Source: Bacillus stratosphericus
GTDB taxonomy: Bacteria; Bacillota; Bacilli; Bacillales; Bacillaceae
DNA: 64,000 nucleotides
Direction of reading: 5' to 3'
NCBI RefSeq assembly: GCF_020524495.1
Contig: NZ_JAIVLB010000011.1
Coordinates: 1 to 64,000 of the forward strand
Part shown: positions 1 through 8,742 of the stretch, piece after piece
Layout of the letters: every line of letters starts with the position of its first letter
How positions within the stretch are numbered: the stretch's first letter is position 1
The notes under the pieces: generated by a model
What the model was told of the DNA's origin: nothing
The model's input: the letters and a program-made list of their open reading frames with translations, nothing else
The model's database searches: none
Position numbers and translations under genes: made by a program

Positions 1-686
1 ATTCTTAGCGCCCTTGTTCGGATAGAAGTATACGGCTGCCAGTGCGCTTTGAAGTTGCGTGACGGCAGTGCCGCGAGCGCCTTGACGGATTATGCCCGTA
101 GGTACCGTTAGTTTTTTAGCCGACTTTTTAGGCGTGCTTGTTTTCGCCGGTTTAGTCGCTGTGCCTTTGTTGGTTGCCGTTTTGCTCCCGTTTAGTGCTG
201 CGAGTTCCTTTGCGATAGCCGCTTTCACTGCGCCCCATCTGCCTTCGGCTAACACGCGGTGGGGACAATGTTTTCCGCTCCAATCTTCGTGTTTCTTGAC
301 GCGATCAACGCCCCATCCGCGCTCTTTTAGAAGCTGCGCAATAAATTTGATCGCCAATGCTTCCGCCTTTTTATAACGTTCGCCGCCGGATTTTGAATAG
401 CATACCTCAACGCCAATTGACGTTCTGTTTCCGCTGTTTGCGCCGCTTCCGTCTCCACAATGCCATGCGTTTCTGTTTGTTTCGATCCCTTGAATAATTT
501 CTTTATCGTCGACTGCGTAATGGAACGATACTGTTGCGTTGTTATTTCGCATATAACTAATTTCATTTTTAGCAGGCGCATCATTCGCCGTATTATGGAA
601 CGTAATATATTTCGCGTTCATTGAATACGGGCATTTAATTGATTTTTTCGCTGAAGATACGAGCATTTTACGTACTTTAATCGTCA
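1..686 (-). CDS. Phage N-acetylmuramoyl-L-alanine amidase (endolysin), 3' end outside window
   Basis: Cell-wall hydrolase expected to cut the amide bond between muramic acid and L-alanine at host lysis. The ATG at 686 is preceded by GGAGA. The first ~160 residues form an Amidase_2 (T7-lysozyme-like) domain: ITFHNTAN near residue 30 and KHEDWSGKHCPHR near residue 150 carry the expected zinc-ligand histidines. A Thr/Lys/Pro-rich linker follows, then the start of what looks like a peptidoglycan-binding domain (GARGTAVTQLQSAL). The frame is open to the window edge, so the C-terminus is not seen. It follows xhlA directly, as lysis genes do in PBSX, but no xhlB-type holin lies between them here. 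The amidase call is firm; subfamily (XlyA/CwlA-like) is less certain. Confidence 0.9.
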
Positions 687-714
687 TATAATCGTCTCCC
701 TTTTCCGTTTTTAT

Positions 715-981
715 TTATTTAAAAAGCGCAATACCTAGCGATAGTAGAAGTCCCACCACCGTAAGCATCACGCCCCATACCCACTTCGTATTTGCGCGCA
801 TATCTAAAATATCTGCGCGGTTTTCTTTCGCCAGAGCCAGCGCCTGGTCCGCTTTCTCGTCCGCTTGGTTTGCTTTTGTTTTAACATCGTTGAAATAATC
901 GACCTTGGTATCGATACGAACGAGCCACTCGCGAATATCCGAAATCTTTTCGTTTAATTCGTTGTTGCTCGGCTCCACCAT
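715..981 (-). CDS. xhlA: XhlA-like lysis-associated membrane protein
   Basis: 88 residues, close to the 89 of PBSX XhlA. Residues 1-65 are a charged amphipathic helix rich in Asp/Lys/Glu and likely coiled coil; residues 68-86 (WGVMLTVVGLLLSLGIALF) form one C-terminal membrane segment. In PBSX, XhlA works with holin XhlB to let the amidase reach the wall. Here it sits just ahead of the amidase, with 28 nt between them, and no XhlB gene is visible in the window; that gene could lie beyond the left edge or be missing. Family call is from the length, topology and position. Confidence 0.8.
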   Translation of the reverse strand: MVEPSNNELNEKISDIREWLVRIDTKVDYFNDVKTKANQADEKADQALALAKENRADILDMRANTKWVWGVMLTVVGLLLSLGIALFK

Positions 982-1014
982 CTATCCGTCTCTCCTTCCA
1001 AAATAAAAAGTCGC

Positions 1015-1182
1015 TTATACCTCGTCGGCTGGCGGCTTATCTGCTTCGTATTTATCTCCCGTTATTTCTTCGTATTGTTCCGGCGTAATTCTTCCGGCTG
1101 CCACTACGTCATGGGCACGTTTCCTTGACCAAAGACTCTCATCGTAAAATCCGTTAATAATCGAAAACCAATCAATCGACAT
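1015..1182 (-). CDS. Short XkdX-like phage protein
   Basis: 55 residues starting MSIDWFSIINGFYDE, with an AGGAGG site seven bases before the ATG. The aromatic N-terminus followed by a helix ending in EQYEEITG is the usual pattern of XkdX-type proteins, which sit after tail-fibre genes in PBSX-like phages; their role is unknown. It is the second such gene in this prophage (the first is at 2605-2778), so each of the two tail-fibre modules has one. Confidence 0.7.
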   Translation of the reverse strand: MSIDWFSIINGFYDESLWSRKRAHDVVAAGRITPEQYEEITGDKYEADKPPADEV

Positions 1183-1183
1183 T

Positions 1184-1462
1184 CTACATACCTCCTAACG
1201 CGATAAGATAGTAAAGGTCAGCGATTTGTTGTTTCATGACTTCGGTTTCTGTCGGCTGCGGCTTCGGTTGTAAATCTTCTATATATTCCTCCGTCGCCGA
1301 TTCACTCCACGTTTTCTTTTTCTCGCTATACTTCGGAAGGTAAAGACCCTCTCGCGGCTGAACATCCGTAAAGCCCGCCGGAATCTCTTCTCCTTCGGCG
1401 ACCTTCGAATCACCACCAAACACGTAAATAAACTTATCATCGTATTGATAAATTGGTTTCAA
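1184..1462 (-). CDS. Hypothetical phage tail-region protein
   Basis: 92 residues, MKPIYQYDDKFIYVFGG at the start and a conserved-looking end VMKQQIADLYYLIALGGM. The C-terminal helix is typical of small proteins encoded after tail fibres of Bacillus phages, but I do not recognise a named family. It begins four bases after the stop of the upstream fibre gene and ends one base before the following XkdX-like start, so it is translated as part of the late operon. It may assist fibre attachment, as XkdW is suspected to do; that is inference from position only. Confidence 0.6.
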   Translation of the reverse strand: MKPIYQYDDKFIYVFGGDSKVAEGEEIPAGFTDVQPREGLYLPKYSEKKKTWSESATEEYIEDLQPKPQPTETEVMKQQIADLYYLIALGGM

Positions 1463-1466
1463 CGGT

Positions 1467-2597
1467 TCACTCCTCCTTTGCTTTAAACACGCAATTCACC
1501 ACAATGAACTCTACATTACTTGTGGTATCTTGTATGATAAATCTGCCATCTGGAAGGATAAGCTGCCTACTAAACTGCGGTCCCTTAAATCCTCCGGTAC
1601 TTGAAGCTATGCCGACATTATAAATAGGGAAAGGCGGCTCACATCCTGCTGGTAACATAAACGCAGGGACTTCACCCAATGTTCCACCTGCGATAGCTCC
1701 GGTGACATGTACAATTCCCATTGCATCCTTTGCTACTCGTACTCGGTAATCATTATTGATCTCGGATTTATACAATTTCCATCCGTTAACTAATGTAGGA
1801 TATTCCCATTTGGTATTAGCGTCGGTATCGGTAAGCACACGTTTCCAGCCTTTGAAAACTCCATCGGTATGAACAGTCCCGAACCAATGTGTATTGTCAT
1901 AGCTTCGACTCACATGAAGGTTTGATCTTGTACCTGCTCTTTCAACATCAATGTTGAACCATGATGTATCGTTGGTTGTCGGCATGTTTGTAAGATACTG
2001 TCCTGCTGCGTAATATCGACCAGGTGGTAAAGATAAGACATCCGTCCCATTCAATACTGTTGGGAGCGGCTTGCGATCACCCGAGTCTTGAGTGATTTTA
2101 TACAGTTGTCCATTGTTCCATTTATCTTTCTCAGCTGCTGTCGGAAGCTGCGTCCAAGTAATCGATATTTGATCGGAATTGTAGTAGAAATAATACGCAT
2201 TACCTGCTGTATCGATTGCAAGTCCTGTACCAATGTTAGCTTGACCTACAGATTGAATACCTCGCAATGCGGAATTGTTAGGTGCGGGTGAATCCTCAAT
2301 ACCTGGTTGAGCATAAAAGGTACAAGTTCCTTTGTCTTTAATCGCATCGAATATTGTTGAGCCAACTGGCACATTAATGAGCTGCATGCCATTATCGGCG
2401 GTAATCTTATATAACTGCGATTCATTCCATTTTTTCTTTTCTGCTACAGACGCATGCGGATTCGCATCGTCCATATGATCATTAATCTGTTCTAACAGTC
2501 CAGAATCATTTTCAAGTAATACTTCGACCATGTCATTGAACAAATTAGCATGGGCTTTGTCATTCACCTCAAAAGGTTTTGGTTCTTTTATTTCCAT
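1467..2597 (-). CDS. Tail fibre/receptor-binding protein with pyocin-knob-like repeats
   Basis: 376 residues. The N-terminus (MEIKEPKPFEVNDKAHANLF) matches that of the broken fibre gene at 3114-3992, so the two are paralogues that should attach to the same baseplate. Two copies of a motif AxEKDKWNxxQLYKIT (near residues 52-66 and 158-170) precede a region (PPGRYYAAG... GWKRVL) that looks like a pyocin-knob fold of the type found in receptor-binding fibres. The C-terminal ~110 residues begin after WEYPTLVNGWKLYK and probably form the trimeric receptor-binding head. An AAAGGAG site precedes the ATG. This is the only intact fibre gene seen in this prophage, so it likely sets target specificity of the particle. 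Confidence 0.75.
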   Translation of the reverse strand: MEIKEPKPFEVNDKAHANLFNDMVEVLLENDSGLLEQINDHMDDANPHASVAEKKKWNESQLYKITADNGMQLINVPVGSTIFDAIKDKGTCTFYAQPGIEDSPAPNNSALRGIQSVGQANIGTGLAIDTAGNAYYFYYNSDQISITWTQLPTAAEKDKWNNGQLYKITQDSGDRKPLPTVLNGTDVLSLPPGRYYAAGQYLTNMPTTNDTSWFNIDVERAGTRSNLHVSRSYDNTHWFGTVHTDGVFKGWKRVLTDTDANTKWEYPTLVNGWKLYKSEINNDYRVRVAKDAMGIVHVTGAIAGGTLGEVPAFMLPAGCEPPFPIYNVGIASSTGGFKGPQFSRQLILPDGRFIIQDTTSNVEFIVVNCVFKAKEE

Positions 2598-2604
2598 TTA
2601 GTTT

Positions 2605-2778
2605 TCACTCCTTTGCTTTGAAGCTTGAATCGATCTCTTGTAGCTGCTCTAAAGTAAGCAACCTTCGCTTACACCCTTCTTTTAAATCAGCAATTGAGCA
2701 ATCACCTAATTTCACTGCTTGTTTGACCAATTCAGGGGTCACCCATTTAAAATATAATGCCATTACCCAATAATTCAT
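2605..2778 (-). CDS. xkdX: XkdX-like small phage protein
   Basis: 57 residues, MNYWVMALYFKWVTPELVKQ at the start, ending in a Lys/Glu helix. Its ATG overlaps the TGA of xkdW in an ATGA junction, the coupling expected for xkdW-xkdX of PBSX. The family is short, present in PBSX-like tail operons and of unknown role. Confidence 0.75.
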   Translation of the reverse strand: MNYWVMALYFKWVTPELVKQAVKLGDCSIADLKEGCKRRLLTLEQLQEIDSSFKAKE

Positions 2779-3104
2779 GATTCACGCTCTCCTTTATATA
2801 AAAGGATCTCATTTTTTAGCGCTTTTAGTTCGTTTGTTAGATGATCACATTGATGTTCAAGCTGTTTTCTCATTAGCTTTTCTTTGGCTACTTCTTGTGC
2901 AAGATAATCTAGCAGAAGAGGTGGTTGATACCTTGGATTGATTTGGGATTCCTTACACCATTCTTTCAATTCTTCTGCCGTTGGCTTTGGCACATCTAGA
3001 TGCCACTCGTTGATATACGAACCGTCTCCGTCATTTCTAAGTTCAAAGTCTTTTTGCGGATCCGCATCGGGGTATTTATACTTAATGGCTTCATATAAAA
3101 TCAT
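2775..3104 (-). CDS. xkdW: XkdW family protein
   Basis: 109 residues. The N-terminal half (MILYEAIKYKYPDADPQKDFELRNDG) strongly resembles PBSX XkdW; the C-terminal half (about 70-105) is a heptad-rich coiled coil followed by YKGERES. The gene lies directly after a tail-fibre gene and overlaps xkdX, as in PBSX. Its function is not established; the position suggests a fibre assembly or attachment factor. Confidence 0.85.
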   Translation of the reverse strand: MILYEAIKYKYPDADPQKDFELRNDGDGSYINEWHLDVPKPTAEELKEWCKESQINPRYQPPLLLDYLAQEVAKEKLMRKQLEHQCDHLTNELKALKNEILLYKGERES

Positions 3105-3113
3105 AGAATCCTC

Positions 3114-3992
3114 CTATACTCTCGAGAAATTTCTGCCGCCTACTTCTGTAATATCAAAATAGTTGTACCAGCCTGAATTATCTGATACATAATGACTAAC
3201 GTCTCCGTCATATCCTACATACATGTAAATTTCTAAATAATCCCCTTTATTAGCCGGTACATTCGCAGCACCATAAAGTCCCATACTAAAGCTCAACACA
3301 TCAGAGGGGCTTGTCGGACTTTGTCTTTGATGTGCAATATTTTTATAACTTCTTCCATTTAAATAGATCGATAATTCAAAGTTTGCGTATCGTTGAAAGC
3401 TTTCAATATACACACCTGCATTCACTGAATACATTCCGTTTTCAGGGCAGATGAAGCGATTACTTTTGATATCAAAATTGTTATGACTGTCTTTTATCTT
3501 TCTATTAAAAAGGATTTTTTGATACTCTCCCTTGGTTAATAACTGCTTCCCAGTTGTACCTATATTAGCATGACAGAACCCAGAGAGTTTATGCCAGTCG
3601 GTCCAACCCGATCCAGTCCACCAATGACGGCACCACGTACCTGTGCTATCAAAATAACTGCCTGCTTCGTTTCCAGTCCCATAGTAATATTGAACAAATC
3701 GAAAGTTACTATATTTTTCATTTTTCACAAAGCCAAATCTCGTAGGATATCCAGTATCATTCGCTTGTCCAATATCCATGAACGTAATGCCAATTGGATA
3801 TTCCTCTCCGCTGACTGATGCATCTTGAATGGCTTGATCGCCTGTTAGCTTAAATAAGCTCTCATTGGTGATTCCTTGTATCTGTCAACTGAGCGCATTG
3901 TCATTCTCTACAAGTGTGTCGACCATCCGGTTAAATAAGTTGGCATGTGCTTTGTCAGAGGTTTCAAACGGTAAAGGTGTTTTGATGTCCAC
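3114..3992 (-). pseudogene. Tail fibre gene interrupted by an in-frame TGA
   Basis: Reading from the GTG at 3992 (preceded by GGAGGGG) gives an N-terminus homologous to the fibre at 1467-2597 (TSDKAHANLFNRMVDTLVEN). After 35 codons there is a TGA at 3887-3885, then the same frame stays open for more than 250 codons to 3114, with no frameshift. The downstream part has pyocin-knob-like sequence (GTGNEAGSYFDSTGTW) and a C-terminal C1q/TNF-like jelly roll (CPENGMYSVNAGVYIESF). The longest ATG-initiated remainder (from 3779) has no visible ribosome-binding site. Either one nonsense change has silenced this fibre, or a low level of TGA read-through makes it. The clean frame suggests the event is recent. 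Confidence 0.8.
3885..3887 (-). other. In-frame TGA codon inside tail fibre gene
   Basis: The minus-strand codon order is CTC AGT TGA CAG ATA. It is the only stop in the fibre frame between 3992 and 3114. The base after TGA is C, a context that in several bacteria favours read-through, but no recoding structure is obvious. Confidence 0.85.
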
Positions 3993-4007
3993 TTCTTTTC
4001 CCCTCCA

Positions 4008-4391
4008 TTAATAAATATCATCAATCTCAAAAACAAATTCGATGTCGCCGTCTTTTTGTTTATCTGTCATGGTGCGGATGGCGGTGAATTTTCCGGCTTC
4101 GTCGACAAGGGCTAGTTCATTGATGACTTCTCCTGCTAGTTCTCCTTCTGCGATGGTGCAGGTGTAGCGGATTTTTGCTGGTTCCATGAAGGTAAATGAA
4201 TCAATATCTTTTTGGATCAGCTCTTTTTTGAGTGTTTGTTCAGTGCCGTCTAGTGAGATCGGTTTCCCATCCTTCGTCCCGCCATTTCCGAACGCCATTT
4301 TGACGACTTTTGTGAGTTTTGTTCCTTCTGCTCTTGCCTTTGCCATTTGTTGACGTGCATACAGTGTTGTTACGGTTAATTGATCTGCCAT
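4008..4391 (-). CDS. Phage tail-collar/fibre N-terminal domain protein
   Basis: 127 residues starting MADQLTVTTLYARQQMAKARAEG, a pattern of the phage tail-collar fibre N-terminal family: a first helix, GNGG motif near residue 36, then β-rich sequence with ELALVDEAG. It forms the part of a fibre that docks to the baseplate, here as a separate small protein rather than fused to the fibre shaft. It lies between the XkdU-like baseplate gene and the fibre genes, the place PBSX uses for xkdV. An AAGGAGG precedes the ATG. Function is inferred from family and position. Confidence 0.75.
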   Translation of the reverse strand: MADQLTVTTLYARQQMAKARAEGTKLTKVVKMAFGNGGTKDGKPISLDGTEQTLKKELIQKDIDSFTFMEPAKIRYTCTIAEGELAGEVINELALVDEAGKFTAIRTMTDKQKDGDIEFVFEIDDIY

Positions 4392-4402
4392 TGTAATCCT
4401 CC

Positions 4403-5326
4403 TTATAGCTCTATTTTTTTAGAAGTTGCTGCTAGCATTTTTGATCCATCAAGCGAAACGGATCCATCGAGAATCCAGTAATGATCCTTGATCAGTAAGC
4501 TGCCGCCCTGTTCATTTTGAACATATACTGGCAAGCGAAATGTCATCCTCTTTTTGGTATGATGAGGCAGCTGCTGCTTTGACCGCAACATCAGAGCTGC
4601 TCCTTGCTTCGTTTCATTCGCTGCCCCAGTCATGACATAATTCATGCGGTATGTTGTTTCCTTTTCTTGTTGAAACGGCATTCTCATCTTCAACGAATGT
4701 CGAAAGCGAGCAGGAACATCCGTTGTGTCTCTTGTCCCGCTGAGGTAGAACGCACCATTTAATACAAATTCACCGTTCAGTAAAATCGGGATATGATCGA
4801 AAAAACCCACTCTGCTTCGCAGTGTGAGCCGCTGGTGATGATGATTTTTTTCATAAACATCGGTATGATGAATGGCGGTGAAAGTATAAGCCAAGTGCGC
4901 CGGCTTTAATGTTTCAAGTATGTCTACAATATATCTAGTGTTTTGTAGGTCATCTAGGTTCACACGTAAAGCAAAATGATAGCGATTGGATGTCAGACGA
5001 ATGATGGCACTTGGATTCTTGAGAAATTGATTTACAGATTTCTCTAATGAGAGATACGTGATCGGCGGAATGTTCGACATCATATTGAGTAAGCGTGCCC
5101 TGCGTAGTTCAATTGAATCATCTGATTCCCGTTGCACCTTAAACATTCTTTCCCACCTATTCAATCCCCACGTCGCTGTTAAAGGGAAGAACTGATCCGT
5201 TACGTCAAAAATGGATTCGTCCAATTGCTCGAACTCTGATGCCTCTGTCTTTATTAAATGATCCACTTCATAAATCTTCGTAAAATATGGCGGCAAGTAG
5301 TTTTTCATTTCATTCTGTTTGCTCAA
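4403..5326 (-). CDS. xkdU: Baseplate wedge protein, YmfQ/XkdU family (DUF2313-like)
   Basis: 307 residues from a TTG start with AGGTGA six bases upstream. The N-terminal ~190 residues (LPPYFTKIYEVDHLIKTEASE, GLNRWERMF, RRARLLNMM) match the YmfQ/DUF2313 family of contractile-tail phages. The remaining ~120 residues are a β-rich extension, which is longer than classical XkdU and could contact the fibre. It overlaps the end of xkdT by 17 nt, as in PBSX. It is expected to join the baseplate J-like protein to the fibres. Confidence 0.75.
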   Translation of the reverse strand: MSKQNEMKNYLPPYFTKIYEVDHLIKTEASEFEQLDESIFDVTDQFFPLTATWGLNRWERMFKVQRESDDSIELRRARLLNMMSNIPPITYLSLEKSVNQFLKNPSAIIRLTSNRYHFALRVNLDDLQNTRYIVDILETLKPAHLAYTFTAIHHTDVYEKNHHHQRLTLRSRVGFFDHIPILLNGEFVLNGAFYLSGTRDTTDVPARFRHSLKMRMPFQQEKETTYRMNYVMTGAANETKQGAALMLRSKQQLPHHTKKRMTFRLPVYVQNEQGGSLLIKDHYWILDGSVSLDGSKMLAATSKKIEL

Positions 5327-6359
5327 TAACCTTCACCTGCCTAAGACGCGGTATCTCAATGTCCTGTAATACTAAGTTTTTCGACTCCCCATTCAATAAC
5401 ACATTTGCATAATCTGACACACTTTCTGAATGGTACAGAATGTCATTTAAGGCGGACATTCGAATCGTACTTTTTTCAAATGCGATTGATTTTAACAGCG
5501 CTTTTACCTTTTCTTCTATTTCTTTTTGCGCTCCTTCAAGTGTCCAGTCCATTTGAAGTTCGACTGCGACTTCTATGTCGATATCCAGCCACTTGGCGCT
5601 TTCTACGGTTGCTTTTGAACCAATAGGAGCTTGTCCTTCCCCTTCCCCTGGCACAGGATCAATATACTCCTGTACCCTGTTGACAAGAAGATCTGATGCA
5701 ACATCTAAATTGCCGTCTGTGATGACAATTTTGACCGTTCCCTCTCCATTCCAAAGCGGGAACACTTTCGCTCTGCCAACACCGGTTACTTCCTCTGCCC
5801 ATTTTTTGTAATGTGCTCTGTTGGCACTGACAGCCTCTCGCCTTGCACGTATGAGATATCGATCATATAAAGAAGCGTCATCTTCTTCCTCTTGCCCTGG
5901 AATCACCAATTCTTTCATGATAATCGATTCAAGTCCCGGGATCGTATCAAGTGATAGCAGCGGCTGACCTGTTAATTGACCATTGCCGTCTTTACCAGGT
6001 GTCTCGCATTCCAGCGTGCCATCCTTCGAATATTGAAAATATACGTCTTCAATAAAAAAACGTGAGCCTGCTGGGATGTTTACGTTCTCTGGTTGAATGG
6101 TTGCTGACCAAACTGCTTTGGTGGCCGGCTTTCTTTCAATCCCTACTTCAGCAGCTCGCCGATCTAAGAATTCTCCCTGTGCTGTATCAGCAAAGACAAG
6201 CTCAAATACTTGATCAAGCCAAATATAGGACTGAGCCAGTTCAGCGGCAGCAGGTGCTAAGGCATTCCAAATCACGCTGTTTTCTCTTTTATCCATGTCA
6301 TCTGGCAGTCTGTCCAGCATTCTTTCCATCAATGCTTCATATGTTTGCTCCTCAAACAT
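5310..6359 (-). CDS. xkdT: Baseplate J-like protein
   Basis: 349 residues, the usual size for XkdT. Family signatures are [20 protein letters not shown] near the N-terminus, [17 protein letters not shown], and [21 protein letters not shown], where residues around the Arg-rich helix are typical of gpJ proteins of P2-like tails. The C-terminus is α/β with [13 protein letters not shown]. It forms the wedge of the contractile-tail baseplate. Its start overlaps the end of xkdS by 8 nt, so translation is probably coupled. Confidence 0.9.
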   Translation of the reverse strand: MFEEQTYEALMERMLDRLPDDMDKRENSVIWNALAPAAAELAQSYIWLDQVFELVFADTAQGEFLDRRAAEVGIERKPATKAVWSATIQPENVNIPAGSRFFIEDVYFQYSKDGTLECETPGKDGNGQLTGQPLLSLDTIPGLESIIMKELVIPGQEEEDDASLYDRYLIRARREAVSANRAHYKKWAEEVTGVGRAKVFPLWNGEGTVKIVITDGNLDVASDLLVNRVQEYIDPVPGEGEGQAPIGSKATVESAKWLDIDIEVAVELQMDWTLEGAQKEIEEKVKALLKSIAFEKSTIRMSALNDILYHSESVSDYANVLLNGESKNLVLQDIEIPRLRQVKVIEQTE

Positions 6360-6774
6360 GGCCCTCCATCACCTCCTCTATTTCTAATGTGCCCTCATCT
6401 GTGACGATGGCTAGTTTGACATGAAACGTGTCATTTTGCTTCGTGACCTCTATCTCTTCAATATGATCAATCCGCTCATCAGCGATCAATGCCTCTTCTA
6501 GCAACCTTGGAATCTCCATTTCTTTGTATTCATCCGTTGCTTCTGTGTCCGTCAATAGCTCCTGGATTTCAGTGCCAATGTCGTGGCTGTAGATAGGATG
6601 TGCATACCGCTCAGTTCGCAATGTCATATAAATGAATTGCCGGATTGCCTCAATGCCTGAAATGGTTTCGTTTGTCAGCCGGCCATTTTCAAAATCTATG
6701 CGATACGTCGTCGAGGTTTCCACCTCTTCGTCTTCTTCCGTTTCCTCAATTTCTTCCTCTGGTGAAAGTGCCAC
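6352..6774 (-). CDS. xkdS: XkdS family baseplate protein (DUF2634)
   Basis: About 140 residues. After an acidic stretch ([15 protein letters not shown]) comes the DUF2634/gp25-like core with [21 protein letters not shown], a fold shared with T4 gp25 baseplate wedge proteins. The GTG at 6774 is favoured because GGAGG lies eight bases before it; an ATG at 6780 and a GTG at 6783 are too close to that site. It belongs to the xkdQRSTU baseplate block. Confidence 0.85.
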   Translation of the reverse strand: MALSPEEEIEETEEDEEVETSTTYRIDFENGRLTNETISGIEAIRQFIYMTLRTERYAHPIYSHDIGTEIQELLTDTEATDEYKEMEIPRLLEEALIADERIDHIEEIEVTKQNDTFHVKLAIVTDEGTLEIEEVMEGHV

Positions 6775-6788
6775 GTCCATCACCTCCC

Positions 6789-7055
6789 TTACAATTTGTC
6801 GATGATGTAGAAGGACTGTCCCCCTGCCATTGCCAACACCATGATGCTGTCTCCCGCTTTTAGTTCATCTTCCTCACCCTTATTCAAGCGCTTCGGCCAA
6901 ATAAGTAGTTCTTCTGGAATGACCAGCTTACTATTTTCGTTTAATCGGATATTGAGAGGAGAAACCGCCTTGACTTCTCCAATAACCAGATCAATTGGAG
7001 AGGCTGCGTCTACTGCATTGACAGCCAGCCGTTTAATTGCTTCACTTAATCTCAC
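6789..7055 (-). CDS. xkdR: XkdR family protein (DUF2577)
   Basis: 88 residues, GTG start with GGGTGA just upstream, overlapping the xkdQ stop. The sequence [22 protein letters not shown] with a later [21 protein letters not shown] is the compact OB-like domain of DUF2577, found between the XkdQ and XkdS genes of PBSX-like tails. It is probably part of the tail spike/hub complex. Confidence 0.85.
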   Translation of the reverse strand: MRLSEAIKRLAVNAVDAASPIDLVIGEVKAVSPLNIRLNENSKLVIPEELLIWPKRLNKGEEDELKAGDSIMVLAMAGGQSFYIIDKL

Positions 7056-8062
7056 GCTTGATCACCCTTTGGCATGGTATTTTTCTCCACGACGTCAATT
7101 GTCATGGTATGTTTCATCCCCTTGAATTCATGTTTGTCTTGATCAATCCAGTAGGTTTTTTTCACATTGATTTCAGGGATTTTTAGATAGATTGGAAGAC
7201 CGCTCTGCAGTTCAGGAATTCCTAGAGCTTGTATACTTTTCACTTCTTGTTTGACGCCTTTCTTTTCTGCTAACCGTACTTTGGCTCTTTTTTGAAGCTG
7301 CGGCTGGTTAATTTGACCTGTTACCGTCTCAACATGCTGTAAAATGCCGTATTTATTTTGACCTACTTTATCCTGTTCGATTACCACAATATCTGATTTG
7401 CTGCCCTTTTTCTTATTCTTCCCGTGTTCATCTACAGACGTGCGCATCTTTACACGTGTTGCTGTCTCTTCAATGGAGGTGCTGTATTGATAATCGATAA
7501 GATTGACGCCTGATTCAATGACCCATACGTCCTCTGGATCCGGCCATGCTCTCAGTCCCATCTTGCCTTTAGCAGAATAAATTTGATAGTTTCTGCCGGT
7601 TTGCCGCTTCGTTTCTTTCAATGCTTTCAGAATAATGTCATACAAACTCGTATCATTTTTAAAGACCAGTGATTTCATGACATGTCCAGTATTTGCTACG
7701 GAGGTCATTGGAATTTGAAAGTCGGTCCCAATCCGTTTCAAGATTTGATCTGCTCTTTGATTTGAAAAAACATATACATCTTGGTTTTTCACTAAATATT
7801 GGAGCATATCGTATGCGGTAAAGGTCAGCTTCCCTTCAACGGGTGTCCGGGAAAAAACAATGCCTCTGAACAGCTCTTTTCCTTTCCATTTAAAAAGAAC
7901 CGTGTCCCCTTCTGAGACACGGTAGTATGTTTGACTGCCTTGCTTTGTGATAATATTTGCCTGAATAGAGCGAGGGGCTTGATACCTTTGCCCCTGAAGT
8001 GTCAAACTCTCAGTGACAAGCTCATACATGGTGCCGCTTCTGATGGCAAAAAGCTCAATCAA
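7052..8062 (-). CDS. xkdQ: XkdQ-like tail hub protein
   Basis: About 336 residues from a TTG at 8062, chosen because AGGGGGG lies six bases upstream and the product then begins like other XkdQ proteins (IELFAIRSG). An ATG at 8113 would extend it into xkdP without a ribosome-binding site. The family is the gpD-like hub of contractile tails: FKWKGKELFRGIVFSRT in the N-terminal β domain, YDMLQYLVKNQDVYVF near the middle, and a basic C-terminus. It should form the ring joining the tube and baseplate. Confidence 0.85.
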   Translation of the reverse strand: MIELFAIRSGTMYELVTESLTLQGQRYQAPRSIQANIITKQGSQTYYRVSEGDTVLFKWKGKELFRGIVFSRTPVEGKLTFTAYDMLQYLVKNQDVYVFSNQRADQILKRIGTDFQIPMTSVANTGHVMKSLVFKNDTSLYDIILKALKETKRQTGRNYQIYSAKGKMGLRAWPDPEDVWVIESGVNLIDYQYSTSIEETATRVKMRTSVDEHGKNKKKGSKSDIVVIEQDKVGQNKYGILQHVETVTGQINQPQLQKRAKVRLAEKKGVKQEVKSIQALGIPELQSGLPIYLKIPEINVKKTYWIDQDKHEFKGMKHTMTIDVVEKNTMPKGDQA

Positions 8063-8073
8063 TGTCAGCCCCC

Positions 8074-8742
8074 CTATTGTGGTATTTTTAGTTTTTGTCC
8101 AGGAAAAATCCAATGTCCCGGCTGTTTAATATTGCGTTTACTTCGTTTAATCATTGCTGCTTTATTGGCATTCCAAATACGCCGCCATTTTGTACTGTCA
8201 CCATAGAACCTTCCTGAAATGGCCCACAATGTATCGCCCTTTTTAACGGTGTACACTTTTGGTGGTGTTTTTGAGCTTCTTTTCTTTTTGGTTTGTTTCG
8301 TTTTTTTCTTTCGCTTGATTTTTCTAGGGGAAGCTGTTTTGTACTCCTTTAATTCGACCGTAAACTCACGATCACCAATGTCATAAGACCCTTCCTTATA
8401 GGTGAAGCTTTCAATGCTGCACGTCATGTTGATCTTTGTCCCTGTAACAATCAATCGCACGGACTTTTTCGAACGCATCATTCGTTCAATTTTCGCTATC
8501 GCATTCTCTGGTGATGGAATGTTTTTATATTCAGCAATAGGCGAATATTTCTTAGGAAATAATGATGTAAATGACATTTGTTTAGCAGATGGTACATCAA
8601 TAAAGGTCAGTTCTCCAAATGAAGCAACCTTCACTGTTTCATTTTGTACGTTATTTGTGATCTCGAGTTCAGACGGAAGGACAGGGAATCGCAATTTGTC
8701 CTTCCCTTGGGAAATCCACAATTGATACACTGACTTACCCAT
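8074..8742 (-). CDS. xkdP: XkdP LysM-containing tail protein
   Basis: 222 residues. The N-terminal ~145 residues are the XkdP domain ([21 protein letters not shown]), followed by a Lys/Arg-rich hinge (residues 140-160) and a C-terminal LysM peptidoglycan-binding domain ([19 protein letters not shown] ... GQKLKIP). It links the hub/tape region to the cell wall during injection. The ATG at 8742 (AAGGGAG upstream) lies inside the end of xkdO, so the two are coupled. The LysM call is firm. Confidence 0.9.
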   Translation of the reverse strand: MGKSVYQLWISQGKDKLRFPVLPSELEITNNVQNETVKVASFGELTFIDVPSAKQMSFTSLFPKKYSPIAEYKNIPSPENAIAKIERMMRSKKSVRLIVTGTKINMTCSIESFTYKEGSYDIGDREFTVELKEYKTASPRKIKRKKKTKQTKKKRSSKTPPKVYTVKKGDTLWAISGRFYGDSTKWRRIWNANKAAMIKRSKRNIKQPGHWIFPGQKLKIPQ

